Positions 44,176-54,458 of a DNA stretch of 64,000 nucleotides are shown here, piece after piece. Made by a program: the position numbers and the translations under genes. Numbering within the stretch: the stretch's first letter is position 1; each line of letters opens with the position of its first letter. The notes beneath the pieces are model-generated. The model was given only the letters and a program-made list of their open reading frames with translations. It was not told the DNA's origin and ran no database searches. The stretch comes from Bretschneidera sinensis (Eukaryota > Streptophyta > Magnoliopsida > Brassicales > Akaniaceae): contig CM043701.1 in assembly GCA_023935145.1 (NCBI GenBank), positions 77,584,817-77,648,816 on the forward strand. The letters are read 5' to 3'.

Positions 44176-44890
44176 TATTATGAGATTTTGTAGAGTAATT
44201 TGATAATAAGAAATTATAATGTAATCAAATCGATCGTTGTACTACTTGTGTATTGCATCACTTCAAAAATAAGTAAAAAATGATTATAATATCTTAAAGA
44301 ATAGCAAATTACGTGTTTTGTTTTTATTTTGTTTTATGATTTTTGAAACACAAAATAAAATTTTATTAATGGACATTCAAAAAGATGCACAGAAAATAAA
44401 AGAAAACGAAGCCCAAACAAGCATAGCTCCTACGAACTACAATAACCTTCAAGGACAACCACATCAAACGTTGCCATATGTGTAGTGAATGATATTGAAA
44501 GTATGTGACATATAGCAGCAGCTGCAGAAGCTGCCATGCATGACAGTAAAATGAAAACAGTTTCGTAACTAAACAAATTCAATATATATAATTTTATTAC
44601 TCATGTAAGAGAGTAATATGTTAAACATGAATCGTTATTTTATATTTTATATCAAAGATTAAGGGGTTTTTTTGGGCATTTCATTAAATTTTTTCTTGTT
44701 TAAAGAATGTTTTAACTAAAATTTTTAAGAAAAACTTGAATAGCCAGCTTTAAGAAAAACCACGAATTAGAATACAATTCCAATGAAGTATAGAGATCCC
44801 AATCACTATGGCTCAAAATAAACTTTGCATAAAAAGTATTTTTTATAGCTACTTTGCTAGACCAATTCAATATATATCATTCTATTATTT
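44176..44890. other. Spacer between SANT and ERF genes
   Basis: 44240-44485 matches 36909-37210 and 44560-44655 matches 37715-37810, so this spacer belongs to the duplicated block. 44656-44890 has no match in the other copy and no recognisable content. Confidence 0.5.
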
Positions 44891-45330
44891 AAGATGAAGT
44901 CAAGTCTTGGTATCTCACATCGGTTAAAGAAGATATGACTAGGCTATTTGTAAGTGATTGTCAGGTCCACTTGTACTACGCGTTTTAAAGCCAAAAGATT
45001 TGATGTGTAAAAGCGAACAATATTTATGCCAAGTTGGAGGTCAGGTCGTTCTAGTGGTATCAGAGCCGACTCTCGAAATCTTGACCAGAGATTTTAACCG
45101 GTGGGTTGCCGGATGTGGACCACACCACACAGCGAGGGTACTGTGCCTAAAGGATGAGAGATTGTAACACCTCAAGTCTTGGTATCCCATATTGACTAGA
45201 GAATATTTTATATAAGTGATTGTCACCTCTACTTATACAATTTATTTTAAAGTCATGAGGCTTGGTGTATCAAAGTGGACAATATTGTACCAAATTAAAG
45301 GTCAGACAATATCTAAGATTAATGTTGAAA
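44891..45330 (+). mobile_element. TRIM (terminal-repeat retrotransposon in miniature)
   Basis: Two related short LTRs: about 44891-45054 (CAAGTCTTGGTATCTCACAT...GGAGGTCAGG) and about 45163-45330 (TGTAACACCTCAAGTCTTGG...AAAGGTCAGAC). Between them, a Met-tRNA primer site TGGTATCAGAGCC begins at 45055, then a roughly 100-bp core including GGATGTGGACC...GCGAGGGTACTGTGCC and a purine-rich AAAGGATGAGAGAT. No coding capacity, as usual for TRIMs, which move with enzymes from other elements. Absent from the paralogous block, so it arrived later. Confidence 0.8.
45055..45067 (+). other. TRIM primer-binding site
   Basis: TGGTATCAGAGCC, perfect match to the initiator tRNA-Met primer consensus, directly after the left LTR. 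Confidence 0.85.
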
Positions 45331-45383
45331 GGAATCTCATTAGCTAGAGCTACAAATTTCCAAAATACTTTTTTTTATAATAA

Positions 45384-45414
<31 letters not shown>

Positions 45415-45432
45415 AAGAAGAAGAAGAAGAAG
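45384..45432. repeat. (AAG)16 microsatellite in ERF 3' UTR
   Basis: About 16 AAG units on the plus strand (CTT in the ERF transcript), about 90 bp past the ERF stop. The duplicated ERF tail at 37790-38010 lacks it, so it expanded after duplication. Confidence 0.95.
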
Positions 45433-45517
45433 CAGCATAATAATTTACAAGAGGTAATTCCTTTCACACAAAGCCATACTTCAGTGACAGATTTACATGA
45501 AGAAAAAGAGATTCAAT

Positions 45518-46153
45518 CTACTTAACCTCTTGGAAAATACTAATATTGTTTTCTTCTTCTCTTACAGGACTTAGAGAAGCACTAAAAGGAGCTACAATAA
45601 CAGAAGAGTAAACCTTAGAACTGCCAATTGAGAGACTACAAAGCTTATTACTTTTCTGATGATCATCAAACTCTTGATCCTCTGGAATTGAAGAACAAAA
45701 TATTGTCTCTTCTACAATCGTGGAGTCAACTTGATTTCCTATGTTCTGATATATCCATGGGAGTTTTAGGGAATTGAAAGATGATGATCTTGCATGATTC
45801 TTCATGATTCCTTGTTGGAGAAGTCGATAAAGCCTTGGATTCTTTCCAACTAAACTGAGATTCTCTTGATGAGTGTTGATGATCCCATGACAGGGAAAAT
45901 TTGTTTTCGCATTTCTTCCTCTCAGAATCCTCGCGGCGCTATCGTAAGCCAAAGCAGCTTCTTCTGCTGTATCAAAGGCTCCTAGCCATAGCCTTAGCTT
46001 CTGTGAAGAGTCCTTGATTTCAGCAACCCATCTACCTGAGGGCCTTTGCCTAACCCCAAGGAATCTCCTATTTCCATTACTGTTTCCTCTCTTTGAGAGC
46101 TTCTTGATTCTGTTCTCTCCATTTTCATTCAAGTTTTCTGTTTCAAGGGTCAT
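45518..46153 (-). CDS. AP2/ERF transcription factor, RAP2-11/ERN-like
   Basis: An intron-free 211-residue frame with a single AP2 domain at residues 31-86: [53 protein letters not shown]. The AP2 domain binds GCC-like DNA in the nucleus. The diagnostic positions are Val14 and Asp19 (W-V-A-E-I-K-D), the mixed pattern of the RAP2.11/ERN group rather than classic ERF (Ala/Asp) or DREB (Val/Glu). A basic [10 protein letters not shown] stretch before the domain may be a nuclear signal. The C-terminal half is Ser-rich with acidic residues; I recognise no EAR motif. The start is the first Met, with a TATA box about 140 bp upstream. The RAP2.11 role in low-potassium response and the ERN role in nodulation are known for relatives; neither is shown here. 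Confidence 0.9.
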   Translation of the reverse strand: MTLETENLNENGENRIKKLSKRGNSNGNRRFLGVRQRPSGRWVAEIKDSSQKLRLWLGAFDTAEEAALAYDSAARILRGRNAKTNFPCHGIINTHQENLSLVGKNPRLYRLLQQGIMKNHARSSSFNSLKLPWIYQNIGNQVDSTIVEETIFCSSIPEDQEFDDHQKSNKLCSLSIGSSKVYSSVIVAPFSASLSPVREEENNISIFQEVK

Positions 46154-46290
46154 TGAGGTATGGTTTTTGCAAGAGTTTTGAGGCTGAGATGTGAATTTTG
46201 AGCTCTCTTTATTGTCCGTGAGAGTAGGAGATCAGGGGGGTTTGGTTTCTAGTTTCTAGCAAAAAATGAAGGGAACAGAGTGATAGTATT

Positions 46291-46301
46291 ATTATATATA
46301 A
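46291..46301 (-). promoter_or_regulatory. TATA box of the ERF gene
   Basis: The minus strand reads TATATATAAT about 140 bp before the ATG, in a suitable place for a core promoter. Confidence 0.6.
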
Positions 46302-46385
46302 TTGAATAGTGATGAGTATCAGAATGATGTGGGGATAAAGGCATTTTGATTGTCTGATTTGGGTTTAATATTTGTTAACTATATT

Positions 46386-46640
46386 AACATATTTTTGTCA
46401 AAACCACATTACTAGTAAACACTGGATTCCCATCATAGATAAAATAATCAATTTAAAAAAAGAGATATATAGTAACATATTTTTGTCAACCACATTACTA
46501 GTAAACACTGGATTCCCATCATAGATAAAATAATCAATTTAAAAAAAGAGATATATAGTAACATATTTTTGTCAACCACATTACTAGTAAACACTGGATT
46601 CTCATCATAGATAAAATAATCAATTTAAAAAAAGAGATAA
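46386..46640. repeat. Three tandem copies of an 86-88 bp unit upstream of ERF
   Basis: Units start at 46386, 46474 and 46560, each AACATATTTTTGTCAAcc...ACACTGGATTCCCATCATAG...AATTTAAAAAAAGAGATA. Copies 2 and 3 differ at one base (CCC/CTC), copy 1 by two extra A. They lie about 230-490 bp upstream of the ERF start, so any factor site in the unit is present three times. Confidence 0.93.
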
Positions 46641-47573
46641 TTTCATATAATCTTTCATTTGATATAAAATTTAAATATAAAAATTATTAATGAAATAATT
46701 TGATGACCAATTATCTTGAAAACTTAAGTTTATGAGAAATAATTTAATTAATTATTTTATGTATAGATATTATATTCTTCTTCATGCAAACCAAATTTAT
46801 TTTTTAAAGGTTTTGTATGCACACTCAAATACAACAAATTAGAAAGAATATTAAACCCAATGGGTTAGAGAGCCGAATTCAAATGCTTCAAGAAATAATT
46901 AAGAGTGACCAATTATATATCTCAAAAACTTTACACTAATGAGAAATGATCGTATTGATCATTTTATATATATTTTATAAAAATATTATCATTTCTCTTA
47001 TTTATAAAAAATATGTATATTTTATTTCATATTTTTCTTAATTCTATCATTTTATTAATTTGGTGTAAAAAAACAAGAATATGTCTTTGAGGAAGTTAAC
47101 CGTCAAAGAATTGTTGATGAATTAAGTACTATATATGTAATGAATGTTTGGATGGATATGAATGAATGATATATTAATTAGCCATCATAGCTATATTTTT
47201 ATCATGTAATATAGTTTTATTTTTTGGAATAGCAGTATCCTTCTGAACTTGTTTGGTCTATTGGAGAAATGTTTAGTAAAGACAAAGTAGAAGAAACAAA
47301 TTAAGTTGCCAGATTAATTAATACTCAAACAAAAATACCCTCAAGGAAGTAAGAACAAGAAATTTAGTATTTTTTATTGTTAAATCATATAATATAGTTT
47401 GGTTGGGAAATAATTTTCTTCACTAAATTTGCTCGTATCGTTTTCATGAATGAGGCTGACATTTTTGTAGATAAGCAGGCTATCAATGCTCATATGAGTA
47501 TTGAAATAAATGAAAAAAGCATATTGTGTCCTCAACTTTGCTTTACATTACACTCTAATTTTATCGAGAGGAT
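46641..47573. other. Intergenic, nothing recognised
   Basis: AT-rich region upstream of the ERF promoter repeats. I see no coding domain, RNA gene or repeat pair. It ends at the target site AGGAT (47569-47573) of the gypsy element. Confidence 0.5.
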
Positions 47574-48393
47574 TGACACAGGTGTGTCCAACAAACCTTT
47601 AACCTAACAAATAAGGCCTCATGAAATGGGTATGTCCAACCTAACATGGGCCTGCCCAACAAAAAATAACAAAATCTCTTATCAACTAAGCAAGGTGCAA
47701 GGTCCAAGCTCAAAGTGGAAGAAGATTCGGATGCAACAGCCTATTAGATTTAGGCCCATCATAACAGGCCCAAACGATCTGCTTTTTGAGACTTTCTTAA
47801 GCCTAAATTGAAGTTCAAGATGTCATCTTTCCAACCCAACAAGTTTCAGCCCATTTGGAGATGTGTGGAAGATGATATGGCCGTTTGAATTCTGTTAGTT
47901 GGGTCCTCCTGAAATTCCGGGATTGTATTCTTCTTTTGGCCTTTTTCTTGATTCCTTGCATGTTTTAGGGATTGTCTCCTTCCTTGTTTTAGGGATTGTT
48001 TCATTGCATGTTTTATGGATTGTTTCCTTGCATGTTTTGGGGATTGTTTGCTTGCATGTTTTATGCTTTGTTTTCTTGCTTGTCCTAAGCTTAGAGGGTT
48101 GTTCTAAGCTCTATAAATACTTGTGTTTGTAAGTTGAAAAATCAGACTTGAGTTTATAAATTGAAATCAGCCTTTGGCTTTTAGAAGAGAGTTTTCTCCT
48201 TCTTGTAATTCTGTATCTCTTTGGTATAATCCTTAGAGTGGTGAATTCCTATAGTTCTGTATCCCTTGTGTTAATCCTTTGGGTGGTGATATTCTATATC
48301 CCTTTGGTGTTATCTCTTGGGTGGTGAACTCCTATCTTTCATTTCGTTGTTTGTTTCTTTAGTTTCCTTCAATTCTTTTTAAATCCGGTATCA
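47574..48393 (+). repeat. 5' LTR of young gypsy element
   Basis: TGACACAGGTGTGTCC...CCGGTATCA. A TATA-like CTATAAATAC at about 48111 precedes the probable transcript start. Four or five loose repeats of TTGCATGTTTTAGGGATTGT lie at 47950-48060. Confidence 0.95.
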
Positions 48394-48396
48394 AAT

Positions 48397-48408
48397 TGGT
48401 ATCAGAGC
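48397..48408 (+). other. Primer-binding site, tRNA-Met
   Basis: TGGTATCAGAGC, perfect consensus, three bases after the LTR. Confidence 0.93.
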
Positions 48409-48462
48409 TTTGGTTTCTCAAGTGTGATATCTAACACCTTGATTTCCATAGTTCTTGTTATT

Positions 48463-50538
48463 ATGGCTAGTCGTCGTCAAGCTATTCCAGTAGCAGCTCC
48501 AGAAGTACCTCCGCAAGGAGATCCGCGAGATATCGAGATAGAAGCCTTGAGGAGACAAGTGCAGCAACTCGAACATCGCCTAGAGCGTTATCGAACTTTT
48601 GAACATGGTGCCCCTCATCATGGCTCAGACGTTGAAGTTTCCAGCAATGATGGAGACGAAGTTAATCCTTTTCACCAAGCTCGTAGTCACGCCTCAAGTG
48701 ACAGCACACCACCTCACTCCCATGAGCTAAGAAATCATGTTTTTCGACGTGATTATGATGTCAAGGTGGACATTCCAGAATTTGAAGGAAGGATGCAACC
48801 AGATGATTTCATTAATTGGCTTACTACCGTTGAGCGAATCTTTGATTTCAAAGATGTTCCAGAAAATCGTAAAGTGAAAATTGTTGCCATCAAGCTAAGG
48901 AAACATGCTTCAATCTGGTGGGAGCATTTGAAGAGGCAGCGAGAACATGAAGGAAGAGTACGTATTACAACATGGGCAAAGATGAGGAGAGAGCTAAAAA
49001 GAAAGTATTTACCTGACCACTACAAACAAGATGCTTTTATGAAATTTCATAATTTCAAGCAAAGGGAGTTATCCGTGAAGGAGTATACAGCGGAGTTTGA
49101 TCATCTAATGATTTGCTGTGATGTTGTTAAGCAAGAAGAGCAGATGATAGCCCGCTATCTTAGTGGCTTACGTGTTGAAATCAGTGATGTGGTGCAGCTG
49201 CAACCATATTGGACTTACAATGAAGTTTGCACACTAGCTATGAAGGTGGAGAAGCAACTGAAAGAAAAACGTGGCAGTTGTTTTCGATCCTTTATTCAAG
49301 ATGGAGTTTCTAACCGTGGGAGTAGTTCCACTTCTAAAACCACGACCATACCCAAGACAACCGCGGCCAAGCAAAGTAATGAAACTACATCAGGTTCAAA
49401 TCATCCAATCATTTCCAATACAACTCGAAGGTGTTTCAAATGTCAAGATTTTGGATATATTGCTTTTGATTGTCCAAATCGCAAAATGGTGTCTCTTGTG
49501 GAAGAAGACATGGAAACGAAAGGTGAGCATGATTTTTCACCAGAAACTAATGAACATGTTGCTGTGGAAGAAGAAATTACTTATGCTGATCGAGGGGAGG
49601 CTCTTGTGGTTCAAAGAAGCCTCAACATAACCTATGTGGAAAATGAATGGTTACAGAACAATATTTTTCATACTAGATACACTTCTCATGGAAAGGTCTG
49701 TAATGTCATCATTGATGGAGGAGGTTGTGAAAATGTTGTGGCATCAACAATGGTGGAGAAACCGAAGTTAAAAACTGAAGATCATCCGGAACCTTACAAA
49801 TTCCAGTGGCTTCGCAAAGGTAATGAAGTGAAGGTAAATAAAAGATGCTTGATTGAATTTTCCATTGGCAAGAATTATAAAGATGCTGTAGTTTGTGACA
49901 TAGTGCCTATGGATGCATATCATTTGTTGCTTGGTAGACCTTGGCAGTATGATAGAAAGACTAAGCATGAAGGTTTCAAAAATACTTATTCTTTTGAAAA
50001 GGATGAAGTTAAGGTCCTTTTTGTTCCATTGAAAATGGTTCATGTTCCTAAACCTTCTTTTGGGGAGGGAACTAGTTTGTCGACCAGATATGGGGTTGAG
50101 AAAGCATTGATGGAGAATGGTGAAGGCTTTGCAATTGTGGTAAGGGAAGAGAAAGAACCAACAGAAATTCCCCCTTCTTTGTTTCCATTCCTCATGGAAT
50201 TTAGTGATGTTGTTCCAGAGGAAAATCCCCATGGCCTTCCACCTATGAGAGATATGCAGCATTGCATTGATCTTGTACCAGGATCTGTGTTGCCTAACAA
50301 ACCAGCCTATCAATTGAACCTTAAGGAGCATGAAGTATTACAGAGACAAATTGAAGAGTTGATCGAAAAGGGGCTTGTTAGAGAGGGCATGAGCTACCTT
50401 GTGCTTATGGAGTTTCTACAACCTTTAATGTCTCAGATCTTTCTCCTTACTTTGAGGATCAAGAAGACCAAGTGGACTTGGGGGCAAGTCTTCATCAACC
50501 GGGGGAGTCTGACACAGGTGTGTCCAACAAACCTTTAA
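48463..50538 (+). CDS. Gag-protease polyprotein with truncated pol, non-autonomous gypsy
   Basis: An open frame of 691 residues from the likely start MASRRQAIPV (an in-frame Met lies 13 codons upstream). A coiled-coil-like EIEALRRQVQQLEHRLERY is followed by the gag body (WLTTVERIFDFKDVPENRKV, ASIWWEHLKRQREHEGR, KYLPDHYKQDAFMKFHNFKQ). The zinc knuckle CFKCQDFGYIAFDC has Tyr in place of the metal-binding His. The protease region CNVIIDGGGCENVV has Gly where relatives have Ser in the active-site stretch; DAYHLLLGRPWQYDR then follows. The RT opening PAYQLNLKEHEVLQRQIEEL ends at residue about 650; the last 40 codons are the old pol end in another frame. The long intact frame fits recent mobility. 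Gag would form particles; function with the changed knuckle is unproven. Confidence 0.88.
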   Translation: MASRRQAIPVAAPEVPPQGDPRDIEIEALRRQVQQLEHRLERYRTFEHGAPHHGSDVEVSSNDGDEVNPFHQARSHASSDSTPPHSHELRNHVFRRDYDVKVDIPEFEGRMQPDDFINWLTTVERIFDFKDVPENRKVKIVAIKLRKHASIWWEHLKRQREHEGRVRITTWAKMRRELKRKYLPDHYKQDAFMKFHNFKQRELSVKEYTAEFDHLMICCDVVKQEEQMIARYLSGLRVEISDVVQLQPYWTYNEVCTLAMKVEKQLKEKRGSCFRSFIQDGVSNRGSSSTSKTTTIPKTTAAKQSNETTSGSNHPIISNTTRRCFKCQDFGYIAFDCPNRKMVSLVEEDMETKGEHDFSPETNEHVAVEEEITYADRGEALVVQRSLNITYVENEWLQNNIFHTRYTSHGKVCNVIIDGGGCENVVASTMVEKPKLKTEDHPEPYKFQWLRKGNEVKVNKRCLIEFSIGKNYKDAVVCDIVPMDAYHLLLGRPWQYDRKTKHEGFKNTYSFEKDEVKVLFVPLKMVHVPKPSFGEGTSLSTRYGVEKALMENGEGFAIVVREEKEPTEIPPSLFPFLMEFSDVVPEENPHGLPPMRDMQHCIDLVPGSVLPNKPAYQLNLKEHEVLQRQIEELIEKGLVREGMSYLVLMEFLQPLMSQIFLLTLRIKKTKWTWGQVFINRGSLTQVCPTNL

Positions 50539-51329
50539 CCTAACAAATAAGGCCTCATGAAATGGGTATGTCCAACCTAACATGGGCCTGCCCAACAAAA
50601 AATAACAAAATCTCTTATCAACTAAGCAAGGTGCAAGGTCCAAGCTCAAAGTGGAAGAAGATTCGGATGCAACAGCCTATTAGATTTAGGCCCATCATAA
50701 CAGGCCCAAACGATCTGCTTTTTGAGACTTTCTTAAGCCTAAATTGAAGTTCAAGATGTCATCTTTCCAACCCAACAAGTTTCAGCCCATTTGGAGATGT
50801 GTGGAAGATGATATGGCCGTTTGAATTCTGTTAGTTGGGTCCTCCTGAAATTCCGGGATTGTATTCTTCTTTTGGCCTTTTTCTTGATTCCTTGCATGTT
50901 TTAGGGATTGTCTCCTTCCTTGTTTTAGGGATTGTTTCATTGCATGTTTTATGGATTGTTTCCTTGCATGTTTTGGGGATTGTTTGCTTGCATGTTTTAT
51001 GCTTTGTTTTCTTGCTTGTCCTAAGCTTAGAGGGTTGTTCTAAGCTCTATAAATACTTGTGTTTGTAAGTTGAAAAATCAGACTTGAGTTTATAAATTGA
51101 AATCAGCCTTTGGCTTTTAGAAGAGAGTTTTCTCCTTCTTGTAATTCTGTATCTCTTTGGTATAATCCTTAGAGTGGTGAATTCCTATAGTTCTGTATCC
51201 CTTGTGTTAATCCTTTGAGTGGTGATATTCTATATCCCTTTGGTGTTATCTCTTGGGTGGTGAACTCCTATCTTTCATTTCGTTGTTTGTTTGTTTAGTT
51301 TCCTTCAATTCTTTTTAAATCCGGTATCA
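50510..51329 (+). repeat. 3' LTR of young gypsy element
   Basis: 820 bp. Differences from the 5' LTR: GAGTGGTGA versus GGGTGGTGA near 51218, and GTTTGTTTAG versus GTTTCTTTAG near 51293. Confidence 0.95.
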
Positions 51330-53521
51330 AGGATTATGACTTTTATTTGATAAAATTTTTTCGATCTTCTCAATTTTTTTTATTTTTTTATTCTCTCCTA
51401 ATAAATGAAAGAAAATGTGCACTTTACAATAATTTTTTTTTTCTTTGAACAAATCCATTAGTTTATTATCTTTAAATTATAATTTAGAAAAAAAAAGTTT
51501 TCTACACTAAAAAATACTCCAATTTATTAAAACTCTTAACTTAGTTCTAGTTATAAAACCTATCGCATTTCCAATATATATTAAACTTATAAATCTACTT
51601 AACATATTCTTTAGATCTCCTTTATATAAAAGAAAATTTTTAACGTTAATAGAATAAGAAACTAATTAATAATAATAATAATAATAATAAAACTACAAAA
51701 AATCTTTCAGTATGAGAATTTGAACCAAAACCCAACAAATTTTTTTCTTTTTATCTGTAATTTTATCATCTGAATTAAAACGAGAATGGCAAAAGAGATC
51801 ACTACTCCACATATTTCTGATTTTTGTGAAAATGTGTTTTTTTAGAATGAAACCATCATTTCTAATTAATCAAAATCTGTAGTTATTTTTTTTTAAAGTT
51901 AATTACTTCTTGTAAATAACCACTTGTCAAACTATTAATGTCATGCAAAAATTGAGAACTTTTTTTCCCAAAAATTTGAAAGTGTCCGAAATTCCTTAAA
52001 ATAATACTCCATGATGCATGTGCTTAGTGAAAAAGTAATAAATAAATCAATGTAAAACTAAATAATAGGATATAAAAGCAGGATCGCTCTCTCTCCGAGG
52101 CAAATCCATACAAGAAATCCACAGTACAAATATAATCGACCATCAATATTAAGGGCGTATTAGTAATTTGAGGAGCTGCTTGTTGGTTAGGATGAGAGGT
52201 GGAACATTGATTAGCTAAATTAGTAGCAGAGGAATCCAAATGAATGAGGTGATGACATAAGCTATGTTAATTTAAAGCAGCGTTTAAAGTAAGTTAATAC
52301 CCCAGATGGCATAAATCCAGTAGCCTAAAACAAAAATCACACCTAAAAAGTGCCAAAACATAACTGATCCATCCACGATTTCCTTGACCTCACCCTTAGC
52401 CTCCTCTTAATTAAAAAAACTAATGTTTGCCAATTTGTCACATAATATATGTCCTTTTTAGTGTCAGTCCTTTAGAACATTTATGCCATCTTTACTTTTC
52501 AAAATTTTGAATAACAAGAGCTCTTGAATTCTTGTGTACTGCAAACTCAGGAGAACCTTTTAGCTTTCTTGTTGGATTCTTCATCAACGTTTATTATTAT
52601 TTTTTATTTATTTTACATACCCATATCCATTCAATTTTAAACTAATAACACTTTATCAGACTTCATTTGTGAGGAAAATCTAACAATATATAGTATTTAT
52701 ATATGAATTTAAATTTTTTTAAATTTTAGAATGTGATGAAGATTATTTTAAATCAAAATTTACATGTGTTTCAGACTTTACTTCACAAATTTTTACTTGA
52801 TAAGTTGATCTCATCATAATGATACTTTGGCTTGGTTTCTTGTTGGATTCTTCATGGAATTTTGACAGACTCTTCACTTTATATTTCTTAAAAAAAATTA
52901 GAAAAACATCTTTATGATTTGTCATAATCTACAAATGTACCCCTCTATATTAAAAATATACAAAACACCTCTCAACCCAGTTATGGTTAGTCATCCTTAG
53001 TCAAAAAGTGTTTTAACGGTCACTTTGTCAGGATTTAATGTTGCCTAGACTAAAATGCCATCTCCTCCTCATAAATTTAGTTCGATGTATTTTTCTCTCT
53101 CTTTTTCATATTTATCTTCTTCATCTCTCTACTATGCATTATGGTATTGCCCTCGATTGAAATTCCTAATCAACATCAAAATAGACTAACTTATTTCAAT
53201 TAAAAATCAAGAGGGGAATTTTGTTGCACACAGTAACAGGTTTCACATCAAAATAATTGTTTTTTTAATTTATGAATGTTTTGTGTAATCTTGGTTTCAA
53301 AATCAATAGAAATTTTCTTGAACACGGTAACAATCATTTAGGTTCATATGAAAGGACACAAATAAAATAAAATGGTCTTTTTTTTCCACGAATGATAAGT
53401 TTGCTTCCACAGCATTTACTAGCATAAAAGAAAACTTTCAATGTGAAAAGTATTTTTAACAAAGAGTTTACCATAAAAATAGATTTATTTCCTGTAAAAA
53501 TAGGAATATCAATAAAACAAC
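51330..53521. other. Intergenic, nothing recognised
   Basis: AT-rich with homopolymer runs and an (ATA)n run at about 51668-51690. Short open stretches on both strands show no domain. It ends at the target site ACAAC of the copia. Confidence 0.5.
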
Positions 53522-54377
53522 TGTTGGAAATCACCTTGTCAAGATGCCTAGGTGGTGATCTTCCAAACACCCAAGTCTTGAATGACTTGTAGAAAGAATT
53601 TCAGCAATCGAACACAAGAACAGAAAATCAAAGAAAGAAAGAAGACAAGTAATTTGTTGTCGAGGTTCGGCAATGTGCCTACGTCCCCGTGAGTTCCTCC
53701 GAACTCTCTGCACTATCTCAATGGTTCTTACAAAGTTACAGCAATCCCCTTCAAGAATCCAAGTTCTTGAAGAACCAAGAAGAGAACGAGAAAGTGATTG
53801 ACCTATTACAATGCTTTCTATCAATTCTCTACTAACCTCTCTTCTTTACAACCAGCCTCACTACAAGAGTCCCTCTTGTGTTTATGTCTCTCACACAATT
53901 CTCTCTTGTGTTTACAATGATCTCACAATGTCACAACCTGTGTGGTTCTCTCACACACCTTTTTCACCACTTAAAATGAGGCTAAGAAACCCTTTTTATA
54001 GCCTCTTAATTATTGGACAATCTTGTGAATCATTCTTGACCCTTTGGTCATGTTCTTCCTTTAATCTCAGCCCTACATCACTCTCCAAGTGATGCTGTGC
54101 GTTTTGGTGTGGTGCTGTGTGCTGCGGCGTGACCTGATGCTGCAGCCTCCTGATGCTGTGCGCACACCTCCTACCTGTGGGCAGAAACTTCCACAGCAGT
54201 GTGCCTGACCTTCCCATGCTCAAAATTGAAGCACACATATGTGTGCAACCTTATAACTTGCTGAAATTTCATACTCCACCTTTGGTTTGGATTTTAATCA
54301 TCCTTGAACCATGTTTGGACCTGTTCAAACCTTGACCATGTTTGAACCATGTTTAAACCTTAGACAAAAAACCAACA
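53522..54377 (-). repeat. 3' LTR of Tork copia
   Basis: 856 bp, starting TGTTGGAAATCACC and ending AAAACCAACA on the plus strand. It includes TTCAAGAA (53750) and TTCTTGAA (53764). Confidence 0.94.
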
Positions 54378-54458
54378 ATCTCTACCTTTGTCTAAGCGTT
54401 TAAACCCGAACCATTTGTGCAGAGACCTTCAGGATCCAAACTCATATTGAGTCATCAA

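Larger units (their letters stand above)
47574..51329 (+). mobile_element. Young gag-protease-only Ty3/gypsy element
   Basis: LTRs of exactly 820 bp each (47574-48393, 50510-51329) differ at two positions by my comparison. Target duplication AGGAT at 47569-47573 and 51330-51334. Met-tRNA primer site at 48397, polypurine GGGGGAG before the 3' LTR. The single frame covers gag, protease and the first RT residues, then joins directly to the last pol codons; RT body, RNase H, integrase and any chromodomain are gone. The near-identical LTRs mean recent transposition, so the deleted form itself, or its parent just before the deletion, was mobilised by an autonomous relative. Confidence 0.95.

Noticed and set aside
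44891..45330. Cassandra-type TRIM carrying a 5S rRNA promoter
   Set aside because: I see no 5S-like internal control region in the LTRs, so only the general TRIM label is used.
47899..48132. A 77-residue frame (and its twin at 50835) with repeated LHVLGIVS text
   Set aside because: It lies wholly inside the LTR and results from TTGCATGTTTTAGGGATTGT repeats; not a gene.
52024..52239. 71-residue minus-strand frame with a hydrophobic end
   Set aside because: No recognisable family, no promoter or splice context; may be chance in AT-rich sequence.
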